Origin: Pararhizobium sp. YC-54
Lineage (GTDB): Bacteria; Pseudomonadota; Alphaproteobacteria; Rhizobiales; Rhizobiaceae
DNA length: 64,000 bases
Direction of reading: 5' to 3'
Assembly: GCF_025847205.1 (NCBI RefSeq)
Contig: NZ_JAOYTH010000008.1
Coordinates: 124,001 to 188,000 of the forward strand
In this document: in pieces, positions 8,339-16,718 of the stretch
How the letters are laid out: every line of letters starts with the position of its first letter
How positions within the stretch are numbered: the first letter of the stretch is position 1
The notes under the pieces: model-generated
The model's input: the letters and a program-made list of their open reading frames with translations, nothing else
Told to the model about the DNA's origin: nothing
Databases searched by the model: none
Program-made: the position numbers and the translations under genes

Positions 8339-9906
8339 TCACGGATTTCCATTTCCTTCGTCCCTGGTGGCTGCTGGCCGTGCTTGCCGCGCTGTTGCTC
8401 GTCTGGCTGCTAGACCGCCAGAGCGATATGCGGGCGCGCTGGAAAAACCTCATCGCCCCCAACCTCTTGGACCATCTGCTGATCGACCGCGTCCCCACCC
8501 GCGGCCTGCGGCCGGTTCATCTGATTGCCGGGCTGCTGGCGCTTTCGGCCATCGCCGCGGCGGGGCCGACCTGGGAAAAGGAACGCCCGCCCTTCGTCGA
8601 GGACCGCGCGCCGCTTGCGATCGCCATCGATCTTGGCCCGACGATGGACGCGACCGATATCTCGCCGACCCGGCTCGAGCGCGTAAAGCTGAAAGTGCAA
8701 GACATCATGGAGCGGCGCAAGGGTGCGCGCACGGCTCTCTTCGCCTATGCCGGCTCGGCCCATATGGTGCTGCCTCTCACCGACGATGCTTTGCTTGTCG
8801 CAACCTATCTCGCCGCGCTTTCGCCGGCACTGATGCCGGTCAAGGGCAAGGACACCGCCAAGGCGCTGGATGTCATCGAAGCGGCATTGGCGGACGAGAC
8901 CGCGCCCGGCACAATCCTGTTCATGACCGACGGCGTCGAGCGCACCGCCTTTTCCGCCTTTGCCGGATACAAGGGCCGTAACGACCTGATGGTGCTCGGC
9001 GTCGGCACGTCCGAGGGCGGCCCCGTGAGGATCGGCAATGGCGAATATCTGACCGATGCGAGCGGCGCCCGCGTCCAGGCAAAGCTCGACGTCGATGCGC
9101 TGAAGGCACTGCAATCCGCCGCATCGGTGCAGGTCGCGACCGTGACGCTCGACGATGCCGATATCGACTGGATCGTCCACCGCATCCAGAGCGCTTTCAC
9201 CCAGAAGACGGACGAAGGGCTGCAACGCTGGCGCGATTTCGGCTGGTATCTGACGATCCCCATTGCCCTGCTCACCATGCTCACCTTCCGCCGCGGCCAC
9301 AAGATCCACTGGCTGGGTGCGCTCATGCTCATCATGCTGCCCCTTGCCGCCGCACCACAGGCTAAAGCCGCCGATTTTGCCGATGCCTGGCTGACGCCGG
9401 ATCAGCAGGGCAAGCGCGCCTTTCAGCGCGGCGACTACGCTGCCGCCGCCGAACATTTCGCCAGTCCTGCCTGGCATGGGGCGGCGCTCTACCGCGCCGG
9501 CCGCTATCAGGATGCCATCGATGCCTTTGCGCAATCGGCAGATCCCGAGAGCTATTACAATCAGGGAAACGCACTGATGCAGCTCGACAAGACCGAGGAA
9601 GCCATCGCTGCCTACCGCCAAGCCTTGAAACAGCGGCCGGAATGGCCGGAGGCGAAGGCGAACCTGAAGCTTGCCGAACGGCGCAAGAAGGAAAAGGACG
9701 ACCAGGAGGAAGAGCAGCAACAGGAACAGGCCGGCCTCGACCCCGACCAGATACAGTTCGACGACAAGGGCAAGAAAGGCAAGGAAGGCCAGGTCAATGT
9801 CGCGGCCCAGACGGCCGAAATGTGGATGCGCAATATCCAGGTTTCACCTGCCCAGCTCTTGGCGCGCAAGTTCTCGATCGAAGCTTCCGGGGAAAAGCCG
9901 CAATGA
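8335..9906 (+). CDS. VWA plus TPR membrane protein (BatB/BatC-like fusion) with degenerate MIDAS
   Basis: 523 residues. Hydrophobic helices at the N-terminus are followed by a VWA domain, a central membrane region (YLTIPIALLTMLTF and a signal-like segment ending AAPQAKAADF), then TPR repeats (GDYAAAAEHFASPAWHGAALYRAG and YYNQGNALMQLDKTEEAIAAY), and a charged C-terminus rich in Lys/Glu/Gln. This is the layout of BatB fused to BatC. The MIDAS position reads AIDLGPTMDA, so the canonical D-x-S-x-S is replaced by D-x-G-x-T, unlike the preceding protein. The ATGA overlap with the previous gene indicates coupling. Confidence 0.85.
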   Translation: MITDFHFLRPWWLLAVLAALLLVWLLDRQSDMRARWKNLIAPNLLDHLLIDRVPTRGLRPVHLIAGLLALSAIAAAGPTWEKERPPFVEDRAPLAIAIDLGPTMDATDISPTRLERVKLKVQDIMERRKGARTALFAYAGSAHMVLPLTDDALLVATYLAALSPALMPVKGKDTAKALDVIEAALADETAPGTILFMTDGVERTAFSAFAGYKGRNDLMVLGVGTSEGGPVRIGNGEYLTDASGARVQAKLDVDALKALQSAASVQVATVTLDDADIDWIVHRIQSAFTQKTDEGLQRWRDFGWYLTIPIALLTMLTFRRGHKIHWLGALMLIMLPLAAAPQAKAADFADAWLTPDQQGKRAFQRGDYAAAAEHFASPAWHGAALYRAGRYQDAIDAFAQSADPESYYNQGNALMQLDKTEEAIAAYRQALKQRPEWPEAKANLKLAERRKKEKDDQEEEQQQEQAGLDPDQIQFDDKGKKGKEGQVNVAAQTAEMWMRNIQVSPAQLLARKFSIEASGEKPQ

Positions 9907-11249
9907 GCCGCCGGTCAATCGCCCCGCCCATTCTTCTCGCACTCCTGTTCTGGTGGACCGCCATCGCAACGCCGGCCCTTGCCGCAGACCCGGTCGCGCG
10001 GGCAGCGCTGCAGTCGAAGGGCACGCTCTATGTCGGCCAGCAGGTGCTGATCGATGTCGATGTCTTCGTGCCGAATTATTTCCTGCAACCGCCGCAGTTT
10101 CCCGCCATCGGCCTGCCCGATGCAACAGTGACCCTGCAGGACGGACAGGCGCTGAACCTGAACGAGACGATCGACGGTACGCCCTATGCCGGTATCCGGC
10201 GCACCTATATCGTCGTGCCCCGAAGAGATGGCGACTTCACCCTGCCGGCGGCCGAAATCACCTTCGGCTATGCCGCCGTTCCGGGCCAGATGTCGCAGGG
10301 CAAGGCAAGCCTGCCGCCGCTCCGCTTCACCGTTGCCGCAGCGCCGGGCGGCGCGGAAGGCACTCCCGGCGTCGTCGCTTCCAAGGTCACCGTCCGCCAA
10401 GACCTGGACCCAGATCCCAAGACGCTCAAGGCTGGCGATACCCTCACCAGAACCATCACCGTGCGAGCCGAAGGCCTGCGCGCGATGATGATCCCCGCGC
10501 CGGAATTCTCGTCGCCGCAGGGTATCCGCATCTACCCGCAGGACCCGGTGCTCTCGGAAGAAACCGACGCCCGAAGCCAACCCATTGCCGGCGTGCGCAA
10601 GGACGTAGCGCAATATCTTTTCCCGGATGCCGGTCAATACGACCTGCCGGCCATCGAGCTGAGCTGGCTGGATCCCGCAACGGCGAAAACCGAAACCGTT
10701 TCTGCACCTGCCGTCGGCGTTTCCGTCACGGCGGCCCCCGCCTCCATGACCGGCCTTGCGCCGCCGAAGCCGGAGCCGGAAACACTGCCCTTCAACTGGT
10801 TCCTGGTCTGCGCGACCACCGCCGCAACCCTTGCCACCAGCCTGATCATCTGGCTTCTCGCCCGGCTTCTTTCAAAGCTGGAGCTGGCCTGGGAGACAAG
10901 CCGGTCCGACAGCCGCCAATCCGAAGCCGCCTATTTCCGCCATGTCGAACAGGCCTGCCAGGACGGCTCGCCCGCCGGGATCGCCAAGGCGCTCGATGCC
11001 TGGTCGCGCAAGGCGGGCATCATGCCGCTGCGGTCCTGGCTGCTACACTATGCCGACGAGCAGACGGTTGAGGTCTACGACAGCCAGCAACAGGCAATCT
11101 ATGGCGGGAAGCCCCATGCCCATGCTCACGGACTGGATACCGGCCTGAAAAAAGCCCGCGCCGCCTGGTTGACAAAGAAAGACCCGAAACCGGCCCGCTG
11201 GCGGGGCAAAGCCCTGCCGCAGCTCAACCCCGGCTGGGACAGCCCGTAA
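9903..11249 (+). CDS. BatD-like exported protein
   Basis: 448 residues. A cleavable signal peptide (LLALLFWWTAIATPALAADP) precedes beta-rich BatD repeats (VLIDVDVFVPNYFLQPPQFP; TLTRTITVRAEGLRAMMIP). A transmembrane helix near residues 300-320 (FLVCATTAATLATSLIIWLL) is followed by a cytoplasmic helical tail. It is the last gene of the MoxR operon, starting in an ATGA overlap with the preceding gene. Bat proteins were first linked to aerotolerance in Bacteroides; the role in proteobacteria is not established. No strong terminator follows in the plus direction; the hairpin at 11418-11441 has a U-tract only for the minus strand. Confidence 0.82.
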   Translation: MSRRSIAPPILLALLFWWTAIATPALAADPVARAALQSKGTLYVGQQVLIDVDVFVPNYFLQPPQFPAIGLPDATVTLQDGQALNLNETIDGTPYAGIRRTYIVVPRRDGDFTLPAAEITFGYAAVPGQMSQGKASLPPLRFTVAAAPGGAEGTPGVVASKVTVRQDLDPDPKTLKAGDTLTRTITVRAEGLRAMMIPAPEFSSPQGIRIYPQDPVLSEETDARSQPIAGVRKDVAQYLFPDAGQYDLPAIELSWLDPATAKTETVSAPAVGVSVTAAPASMTGLAPPKPEPETLPFNWFLVCATTAATLATSLIIWLLARLLSKLELAWETSRSDSRQSEAAYFRHVEQACQDGSPAGIAKALDAWSRKAGIMPLRSWLLHYADEQTVEVYDSQQQAIYGGKPHAHAHGLDTGLKKARAAWLTKKDPKPARWRGKALPQLNPGWDSP

Positions 11250-11412
11250 CGCCAACGGGATTGAGGAAGGCAACCCACGCCGCTCTCCCCGCGCGTGTTT
11301 TCCCGCAGCTTGCGCCGATCCTTCCGTGGAATTGTTTTCGAGAAAATTTTCAGCGAACACAGGTTTCGCTGGAGACGTATCGGAAGGTTCGATGCTCCAC
11401 GACGGTCGAGAC

Positions 11413-11441
11413 AAAAAAGGGCGAGGCAAACGCCCCGCCCT
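11413..11441 (-). terminator. Rho-independent terminator of the sulfatase gene
   Basis: Arms 11418-11427 and 11432-11441 (AGGGCGAGGC / GCCCCGCCCT) pair over 10 bp with one mismatch and a 4-nt loop. On the minus strand the hairpin is followed by six T (11413-11418 complement). It lies 27 bp beyond the sulfatase stop. It may also slow transcripts arriving from the BatD side. Confidence 0.75.
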
Positions 11442-11467
11442 CCTGTTTGTAATGTTCGGTTTGCCGA

Positions 11468-13114
11468 TCAGCGCGGCGCAAGCCCTTCCAGCGCGTTGAG
11501 TTTCTTCAGCGCCGCCTGCTGCTGCAGCCAGCCGTAACCAATGCCGCTGGCATTCAGCGTGCTTCCCATCTGGAATGGATACTGGTCGAAGTCCTGGAAG
11601 AACTCCTTGATCTTGCCCTGGATCGGGACCAGCAGCCACATGTTGCGGCCCAGGAACTCCATGGCGCCGCCACCTTCCTTCAGGCCCTTTTCATACGGGT
11701 CCATGCGAAGGTTGGTGATCATCGCCCAACTGGTAACTTCGCGGGTCGCGGTCGCGATATTGCCTTCGCTCGACTGGGCGAAGGCCAACTTCCAGTCGTT
11801 CCAGCGAATGGCATTCAGGTTACCGCCCTGGTCGAAATAATAGACCGATTCGCGCGGCGGCTCCTTTGCCTCGCCTTTCAAAAGGGAGGTGAGATCGAAA
11901 CCATCGAGGTGTACCTTGAAGGTCTTGCTCCCCGCCTGATAGCCTGACTTCATCTGTTCCTTGATGTCGGGAATACCGACAGCGGTTGCGAAGGTCGGCA
12001 GCCAGTCCATCAAAGTGACAGGCTCGTTGATCTGCGTGCCCGGCTTCACGACGCCCGGCCAGCGTACCATCATCGGAATGCGGAAACCGCCTTCCCAGGT
12101 CGTACCCTTCTCACCATGGAACATGGTCATGGCACCATCCGGCCACAACGCCAATTCTGCACCGTTGTCGGTCGTGTAGAGCACGATCGTGTTCTCGGTG
12201 ATGCCAAGATCGTCGAGCTGCTGCAGAAGCTGGCCGACATGACCGTCATGCTCGGCCATGCCATCGGCATGGATGCCCTTGCCCGTCTTGCCGATCGAAT
12301 CTGCTTTCAGGTGGGTGAAGACGTGCATGCGCGTCGAGTTGAACCAGCAGAAGAACGGCTCGTCAGCCTTCGCCTTGCGATCGATGAAGTCCTTGGCCGC
12401 CGCCAAGAATTCTTCGTCCACCGTTTCCATGCGCTTCGTGTTGAGCGGGCCGGTATCTTCGATCTTGCCGTCCGCCGTGGACTTGATGACGCCGCGCGGG
12501 CCGTATTGTTTGCGGAACTCGGCGTCCTTCGGATAGAAATAACCTTCCGGCTCTTCCTCGGCGTTCAGGTGATAGAGATTGCCGAAGAACTCGTCGAAGC
12601 CGTGCTTGGTCGGCAGGTGCTCGTCGCGGTCGCCAAGATGGTTCTTGCCGAACTGGCCGGTGGCGTATCCCTTCGATTTCATGACATCGGCGATGGTCGG
12701 CATCCAGTCCTGGATACCATGCGGATCACCGGGCATGCCGATGGTCAAGAGGCCGGTGCGGAACGGTTCCTGGCCGAGGATGAAGGAGGCGCGGCCAGCC
12801 GTGCAGCTCTGCTGGCCGTAGCTGTCGGTAAAGATCGCACCTTCGGCCGCGATGCGGTCGATGTTCGGGGTGCGATATCCCATGAGCCCCATCGTATAGG
12901 CGCTGATCTGCGGGATACCGATGTCGTCGCCGAAGATGACGAGGATGTTCGGCGTCTTTGCAGCGCCGGTCGATCCAGCCTCCTGGGCCTGCGCACTGCT
13001 GACAGCCGTGCCACCGACCGCTGCTGCCGCGGCGGCGAGTATCGTGCCGCCCAAAAGCAGGTCACGGCGATTGATACTCGGCGATTGGTCTTTCTTTGGC
13101 GTTTCAGGGCTCAT
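11468..13114 (-). CDS. Tat-exported sulfatase (arylsulfatase family)
   Basis: 548 residues. The N-terminus has a twin-arginine signal (NRRDLLLGGTILAAAAAAVGG). The mature domain starts KTPNILVIFGDDIG, giving the two metal-binding Asp (63, 64). The active-site signature is CTAGRAS with Cys104, a C-x-A-x-R variant of the usual C-x-P-x-R formylglycine motif, so oxidation by the FGE at 1.7-2.7 kb is expected. Other landmarks are GKNHLGD, VLYTTDNGAE and GEKGTTWEGG, which complete the metal and sulfate site. The start is the ATG after GAGGAG; longer in-frame starts lack a ribosome site. The product should hydrolyse sulfate esters in the periplasm; the substrate cannot be told. A terminator follows. 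Confidence 0.92.
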   Translation of the reverse strand: MSPETPKKDQSPSINRRDLLLGGTILAAAAAAVGGTAVSSAQAQEAGSTGAAKTPNILVIFGDDIGIPQISAYTMGLMGYRTPNIDRIAAEGAIFTDSYGQQSCTAGRASFILGQEPFRTGLLTIGMPGDPHGIQDWMPTIADVMKSKGYATGQFGKNHLGDRDEHLPTKHGFDEFFGNLYHLNAEEEPEGYFYPKDAEFRKQYGPRGVIKSTADGKIEDTGPLNTKRMETVDEEFLAAAKDFIDRKAKADEPFFCWFNSTRMHVFTHLKADSIGKTGKGIHADGMAEHDGHVGQLLQQLDDLGITENTIVLYTTDNGAELALWPDGAMTMFHGEKGTTWEGGFRIPMMVRWPGVVKPGTQINEPVTLMDWLPTFATAVGIPDIKEQMKSGYQAGSKTFKVHLDGFDLTSLLKGEAKEPPRESVYYFDQGGNLNAIRWNDWKLAFAQSSEGNIATATREVTSWAMITNLRMDPYEKGLKEGGGAMEFLGRNMWLLVPIQGKIKEFFQDFDQYPFQMGSTLNASGIGYGWLQQQAALKKLNALEGLAPR

Positions 13115-13652
13115 GCTCTGCTCCTCGGTCCGGATGAAAGTCTCAAATGCTTCGCAAAGTGCCGCAATCCAGCGCCGGCGATGTCTGACAGCAGCTCCCG
13201 ATGGCAGACCCATTCAAACGGCAACAACTGACGCATCAGCGGCTTTCGTTGCAGTCCAATGCGCACCCGCGGCAGTTGCGGCCCTCCATCCGCTTGGCGC
13301 ACAGGGGAAAGCGGCAGTTCCTTCGCGTCGCTCAGCGTCAGAAAACCGACTGCCAGTTGCAGTGAGATTTCGAACACTCAGCCGCTTCACTATCGCTCTG
13401 AATTAAATATGCGGTAGGTGCGAACATGTACGAACATGTTGCCAAGAGCCTGTATTCCGGCGTGTATCCGGCGCCCCAACGGCACCACCTAATACGTAGG
13501 GTTGCATTTTCCCCAACATCGGTTTCGTTCGACTCTGGGCGCTCGACTGCAAACACATCTCTGCAAACATCCTGGCCGATGAGTTCGTAATTGGTACTCA
13601 AAATTCGAACAGATCAGGAACCTTGATATCTTGACAAACAAGAGACGTTCGG
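13115..13652. other. Intergenic region between sulfatase and the ALDH operon
   Basis: About 540 bp with no supportable gene. It holds the sulfatase leader and promoter region, including the direct-repeat element at 13411-13441 about 300 bp before the sulfatase start; just downstream of that element on the minus strand lies an AT-rich stretch (ATATTTAATTC). Otherwise I see nothing recognisable. Confidence 0.5.
13411..13441 (-). promoter_or_regulatory. Three-copy 10-bp direct repeat upstream of the sulfatase
   Basis: On the minus strand it reads ACATGTTCG, T, ACATGTTCG, C, ACCTACCGC, the near twin of the element at 4641-4672 including the divergent third copy. It points toward the sulfatase and is followed by an AT-rich segment that could contain the -10 region, the position expected for an activator site. 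Confidence 0.55.
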
Positions 13653-13684
13653 TTGACCGTAACACCGTATTATTGTAATACGGT
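13653..13684 (+). promoter_or_regulatory. Promoter of the ALDH-ADH operon with overlapping GntR-type operators
   Basis: A -35 TTGACC (13653-13658) and a -10 TAATAC (13676-13681) are spaced 17 bp. Over the spacer and -10 lies ACCGTATTA-TTG-TAATACGGT (13664-13684), a perfect 9-bp inverted repeat that can be read as two overlapping 13-mers (13664-13676 and 13672-13684) matching the consensus ACCGTATTACGGT. A repressor bound here would block the -10. The same 13-mer marks the other promoters of this island. Confidence 0.75.
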
Positions 13685-13738
13685 AATAACGTGAGCGAGT
13701 CGACTTTAAAACCATTCGACTCATTAGGAGGACTCGAC

Positions 13739-15232
13739 ATGACGCACCATTCCCAGACAATCGTGCCTGAGCATCTGGCCAATTTCCTGGCGCCCACAAG
13801 CCTTTACATCGACGGCAAATGGCAGGATGGGGCCGGAGTCTTTCCTGTGTACAATCCAGCGGACGGCTCTGTGGTTGCAGAGGTGGCCAACTGCACAGCA
13901 GACCACGCGAAGGCTGCACTTGATGCGGCGGATCGCGCGCAGCTTTCGTGGCGCAAGCTTGCGCCGCGCAAACGGGCTAACCTCATGCATGCCGCACATC
14001 GCCTGATGCTGGAGCGCGAAGATGCTTTCGTTCGGGTGATGACGCTGGAAAGCGGCAAGCCCTTGACCGAAGCCCGCGCCGAGTTTCACCTTTCAGCCGA
14101 TTTCCTGCTTTGGTTCGCAGAGCAGGTCGCGCATCTGCACGGAACTTATTCCAGCTCCTCGGACGGGGGCTTCCGCATCGTCGTGGCACATCAGCCCGTC
14201 GGGCCATGCCTGCTGATCACACCTTGGAATTTCCCGCTCCTGATGATCGTGCGCAAGGCAGGTGCCGCTCTAGCGGCCGGGTGCACCACCATCACCAAAA
14301 CCGCACAGGAAACGCCGCTGACCGGTGCATTGTTCACACAGGTTTTGCATGACGCCGGCTTCCCCGCTGGAGTGGCGAACTTGCTGCATACGCAGACATC
14401 TGCGGCGGTGTCTGATACACTCCTGCAGGACCCTCGCCTGCGCAAAGTTTCGTTCACCGGCTCAACCCGGGTCGGCGCGCATCTCATGAAACTGGGCGCC
14501 GAAAACATAGTCAATAGCTCGATGGAACTGGGCGGCGATGGCCCCTTTATTGTTTTGGACGATGCCAATGTCGATCTGGCAGTGGACCAGGCCATCATTT
14601 GCAAGTTCCGCAACGCCGGTCAGGCCTGCGTAGCGGCAAACCGGATCATTGTCGATCGCCGGGTCGAAAGCGAGTTTACACAGAAATTCCTCTCGAAGGT
14701 GAAGGCGCTTAAAGTAGGAAACGGTCTCGAAGCCGTGGATGTCGGCCCGATGATCTCGGCCAAGCAGCGCGACAGGCTCTACGACACAATCAGCGACTTG
14801 ACCCGCGCCGGGGGCCAAATCCTGACCGGCGGACGCGCTGTGCAAAGCCCGGGCTACTTCTTCGAACCGACAGTCATCCGCTTCGATAGCCCCAACCAGG
14901 TTATGTGCTCGAACGAACTCTTCGCCCCGATCGCGACCATCTTCGCGGTTGACGGCGTGGCGGAGGCCCTCAGCTTCGCCAACGACTCGAAATTCGGGCT
15001 GGCATCTTATGTCTTCACCAACGACCTAACCCGTGCAATCGCCATTGGCGAAGAGCTGGAATTTGGCATGGTGGGCATCAATCGCGGGATCATGGCCGAT
15101 CCCGCCGCGCCCTTCGGGGGAACCAAGGCATCCGGCACGGGGCGCGAAGCAGGCCATGAAGGGATCTATGAGTTCCTCGAAAGCAAATACATGGCCGTCA
15201 CGGTCGGCGAGCCGAATGAGGTGTTGCGATGA
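13739..15232 (+). CDS. NAD(P)-dependent semialdehyde dehydrogenase (ALDH superfamily, GabD-like)
   Basis: 497 residues. Family motifs appear in order: TPWNFPL (161-167), FTGSTRVG (239-246), the catalytic Glu263 in ELGGDGPF, the catalytic Cys297 in NAGQACVAANR, and the C-terminal EAGHEGIYEFLESKYMAV. The sequence most resembles succinate-semialdehyde dehydrogenases, so an omega-oxo acid is the likely substrate. Start chosen at the ATG after TAGGAGG; a GTG 16 codons earlier overlaps the promoter. Translationally coupled (ATGA) to an iron-type alcohol dehydrogenase. In this island it would perform the last oxidation to a dicarboxylate (inference). Confidence 0.88.
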   Translation: MTHHSQTIVPEHLANFLAPTSLYIDGKWQDGAGVFPVYNPADGSVVAEVANCTADHAKAALDAADRAQLSWRKLAPRKRANLMHAAHRLMLEREDAFVRVMTLESGKPLTEARAEFHLSADFLLWFAEQVAHLHGTYSSSSDGGFRIVVAHQPVGPCLLITPWNFPLLMIVRKAGAALAAGCTTITKTAQETPLTGALFTQVLHDAGFPAGVANLLHTQTSAAVSDTLLQDPRLRKVSFTGSTRVGAHLMKLGAENIVNSSMELGGDGPFIVLDDANVDLAVDQAIICKFRNAGQACVAANRIIVDRRVESEFTQKFLSKVKALKVGNGLEAVDVGPMISAKQRDRLYDTISDLTRAGGQILTGGRAVQSPGYFFEPTVIRFDSPNQVMCSNELFAPIATIFAVDGVAEALSFANDSKFGLASYVFTNDLTRAIAIGEELEFGMVGINRGIMADPAAPFGGTKASGTGREAGHEGIYEFLESKYMAVTVGEPNEVLR

Positions 15233-16473
15233 GCATGGAAAACTGGTTGGGCCTTGGCCTTGTCCGGCAACCAAAGACCGTTCTTTTTGGGCCAGGTCAG
15301 CGCAGGCAACTGTCGCATATAGTCAGGGGCGTGGCGACCCATGCGCTGTTCATTACCGATGAGCGCATGGCCACGACCGAAGACTTCAAGGCGATGGCAG
15401 GTGCTGTCGCAGATGCTGGCGTGATGGTCTCCGTCTATGACCGTGCGCTACCCGATCTGCCCCGCTCAAACGTCGTCGAGGCTGTGCAGCGATTTGGCGA
15501 CAAGGGCGTCGATGCCGTGATCGGCATTGGCGGCGGGTCCTGCATGGATCTGGCCAAAGCCGTCGCCGCAGTTCTGGCAAACGGTGGTGACGTGCGTGAC
15601 TACTTCGGCGAATTCAAAGTGCCACGCCCCGCTCTACCGATCATCACGGTTCCGACCACGGGTGGCACCGGGGCAGAAGTGACCGCTCTTGCTATCGTCT
15701 TTGATGACGAACGTCAGATGAAAATGGCGATCGCCGATGCGAACATCGAACCGATGGCAGCCATCATCGACCCGGAGTTGACACTAAGCTGCCCGCGCGG
15801 ATTGACGGCAGCAACAGCAGCGGATGCCTTGTCGCATTTGGTCGAGGCTTTTACCGCGCGGCCGAAAAATCCGACACCAGATCAGATGGCCACCCAAATC
15901 TACGTCGGTAAGAACAGGCTCACCGACATTTTCTGCGCAGAAGGGCTGCGGTTGATGAATCGGTCACTCGCCAAGGTGGTCGATAATCCATCCGATCTGG
16001 CAGCACGATCCGACGTGATGCTGGCTGCCTACTGCGCCGGAATGGCTATCAACACCACTGGGACTGCAGCTGCGCATGCAATCCAGTCTCCCATCGCCGC
16101 AATCAGCCACACGCCCCACGGCTTTGGGGTCGGGGCCCTTCTTCCCTATGTGATGCGCTTGAATTTGCCTTACGCAACCGCGGAATTCGCCGAGATGGGC
16201 CGCATACTGAACGTCGCACATGCGGGCCAAACAGAACTGGACCAGGCACAATCTGGCATTTCCAGGATCGAAAGCCTGCTGGAACAGGTAGGGTGTCCGT
16301 TAGACCTCAGTGCTCTCGGCGTCGAAGAACAACATTTTGACCAGATTGCGAGCAGCAGCGTCTTGGCGACACGATTGGTTCTGAACAATCCTGCGCCCTT
16401 GACTCCGGACAATGTGAAAGCCGTTCTTGCCCGTGGCCTTGCAGGCGACCGAAGCTGGTGGGCCCTGCCGTAA
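15229..16473 (+). CDS. Iron-containing alcohol dehydrogenase (group III)
   Basis: 414 residues. Nucleotide-binding GGGSCMD is at residues 101-107 and TTGGTGAE at 143-150. Metal ligands include Asp199 and His203 (DALSHLVEAF) and further His in HTPHGFGVG. These are the hallmarks of group III Fe-dependent ADHs such as those acting on hydroxy acids. Its ATG overlaps the ALDH stop (ATGA), and a strong terminator follows, giving a two-gene operon. The ALDH / Fe-ADH / MBL lactonase order recalls the blcABC (attKLM) gamma-butyrolactone genes of Agrobacterium, although the lactonase here has its own promoter. Probable role: oxidation of an omega-hydroxy acid to its semialdehyde. Confidence 0.87.
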   Translation: MSMENWLGLGLVRQPKTVLFGPGQRRQLSHIVRGVATHALFITDERMATTEDFKAMAGAVADAGVMVSVYDRALPDLPRSNVVEAVQRFGDKGVDAVIGIGGGSCMDLAKAVAAVLANGGDVRDYFGEFKVPRPALPIITVPTTGGTGAEVTALAIVFDDERQMKMAIADANIEPMAAIIDPELTLSCPRGLTAATAADALSHLVEAFTARPKNPTPDQMATQIYVGKNRLTDIFCAEGLRLMNRSLAKVVDNPSDLAARSDVMLAAYCAGMAINTTGTAAAHAIQSPIAAISHTPHGFGVGALLPYVMRLNLPYATAEFAEMGRILNVAHAGQTELDQAQSGISRIESLLEQVGCPLDLSALGVEEQHFDQIASSSVLATRLVLNNPAPLTPDNVKAVLARGLAGDRSWWALP

Positions 16474-16504
16474 CCTATCCTCCCTGCCGGACTCCGGCCG
16501 ACTT

Positions 16505-16536
16505 GTGGGGCGCCCGGCGGCGCCCCACTTTTTTTT
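16505..16536 (+). terminator. Rho-independent terminator of the ALDH-ADH operon
   Basis: Perfect 9-bp stem GTGGGGCGC / GCGCCCCAC (16505-16513 and 16520-16528) with a 6-nt loop, followed directly by eight T. It lies 32 bp after the ADH stop. Confidence 0.92.
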
Positions 16537-16620
16537 GCGGACGTCGTTATTTTATTGCTGGGGCAATCGCAGGATTACGGGTGCTTTTGTTGGCAAAGGC
16601 CGCCTGTGGCGCCTCCAATA

Positions 16621-16658
16621 TTGACTGTCATATCATATTACCGTATTACGGCAATATT
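16621..16658 (+). promoter_or_regulatory. Promoter of the MBL-fold lactonase gene with GntR-type operator
   Basis: -35 TTGACT (16621-16626) and -10 TATTAC (16644-16649) with 17-bp spacing. The 13-mer ACCGTATTACGGC (16640-16652) covers the -10 and sits in a longer 23-bp imperfect palindrome (16636-16658) with ATATT/AATAT outer arms. Confidence 0.75.
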
Positions 16659-16718
16659 CGAAGGCTTGAGATCGGATCGACAGGACCATCTGGGCGACAG
16701 CCAGGAGGAGGAGTTAAA

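Noticed and set aside
12116..13231. 371-codon plus-strand frame opposite the sulfatase
   Set aside because: Shadow of the sulfatase coding frame, no ribosome site or family.
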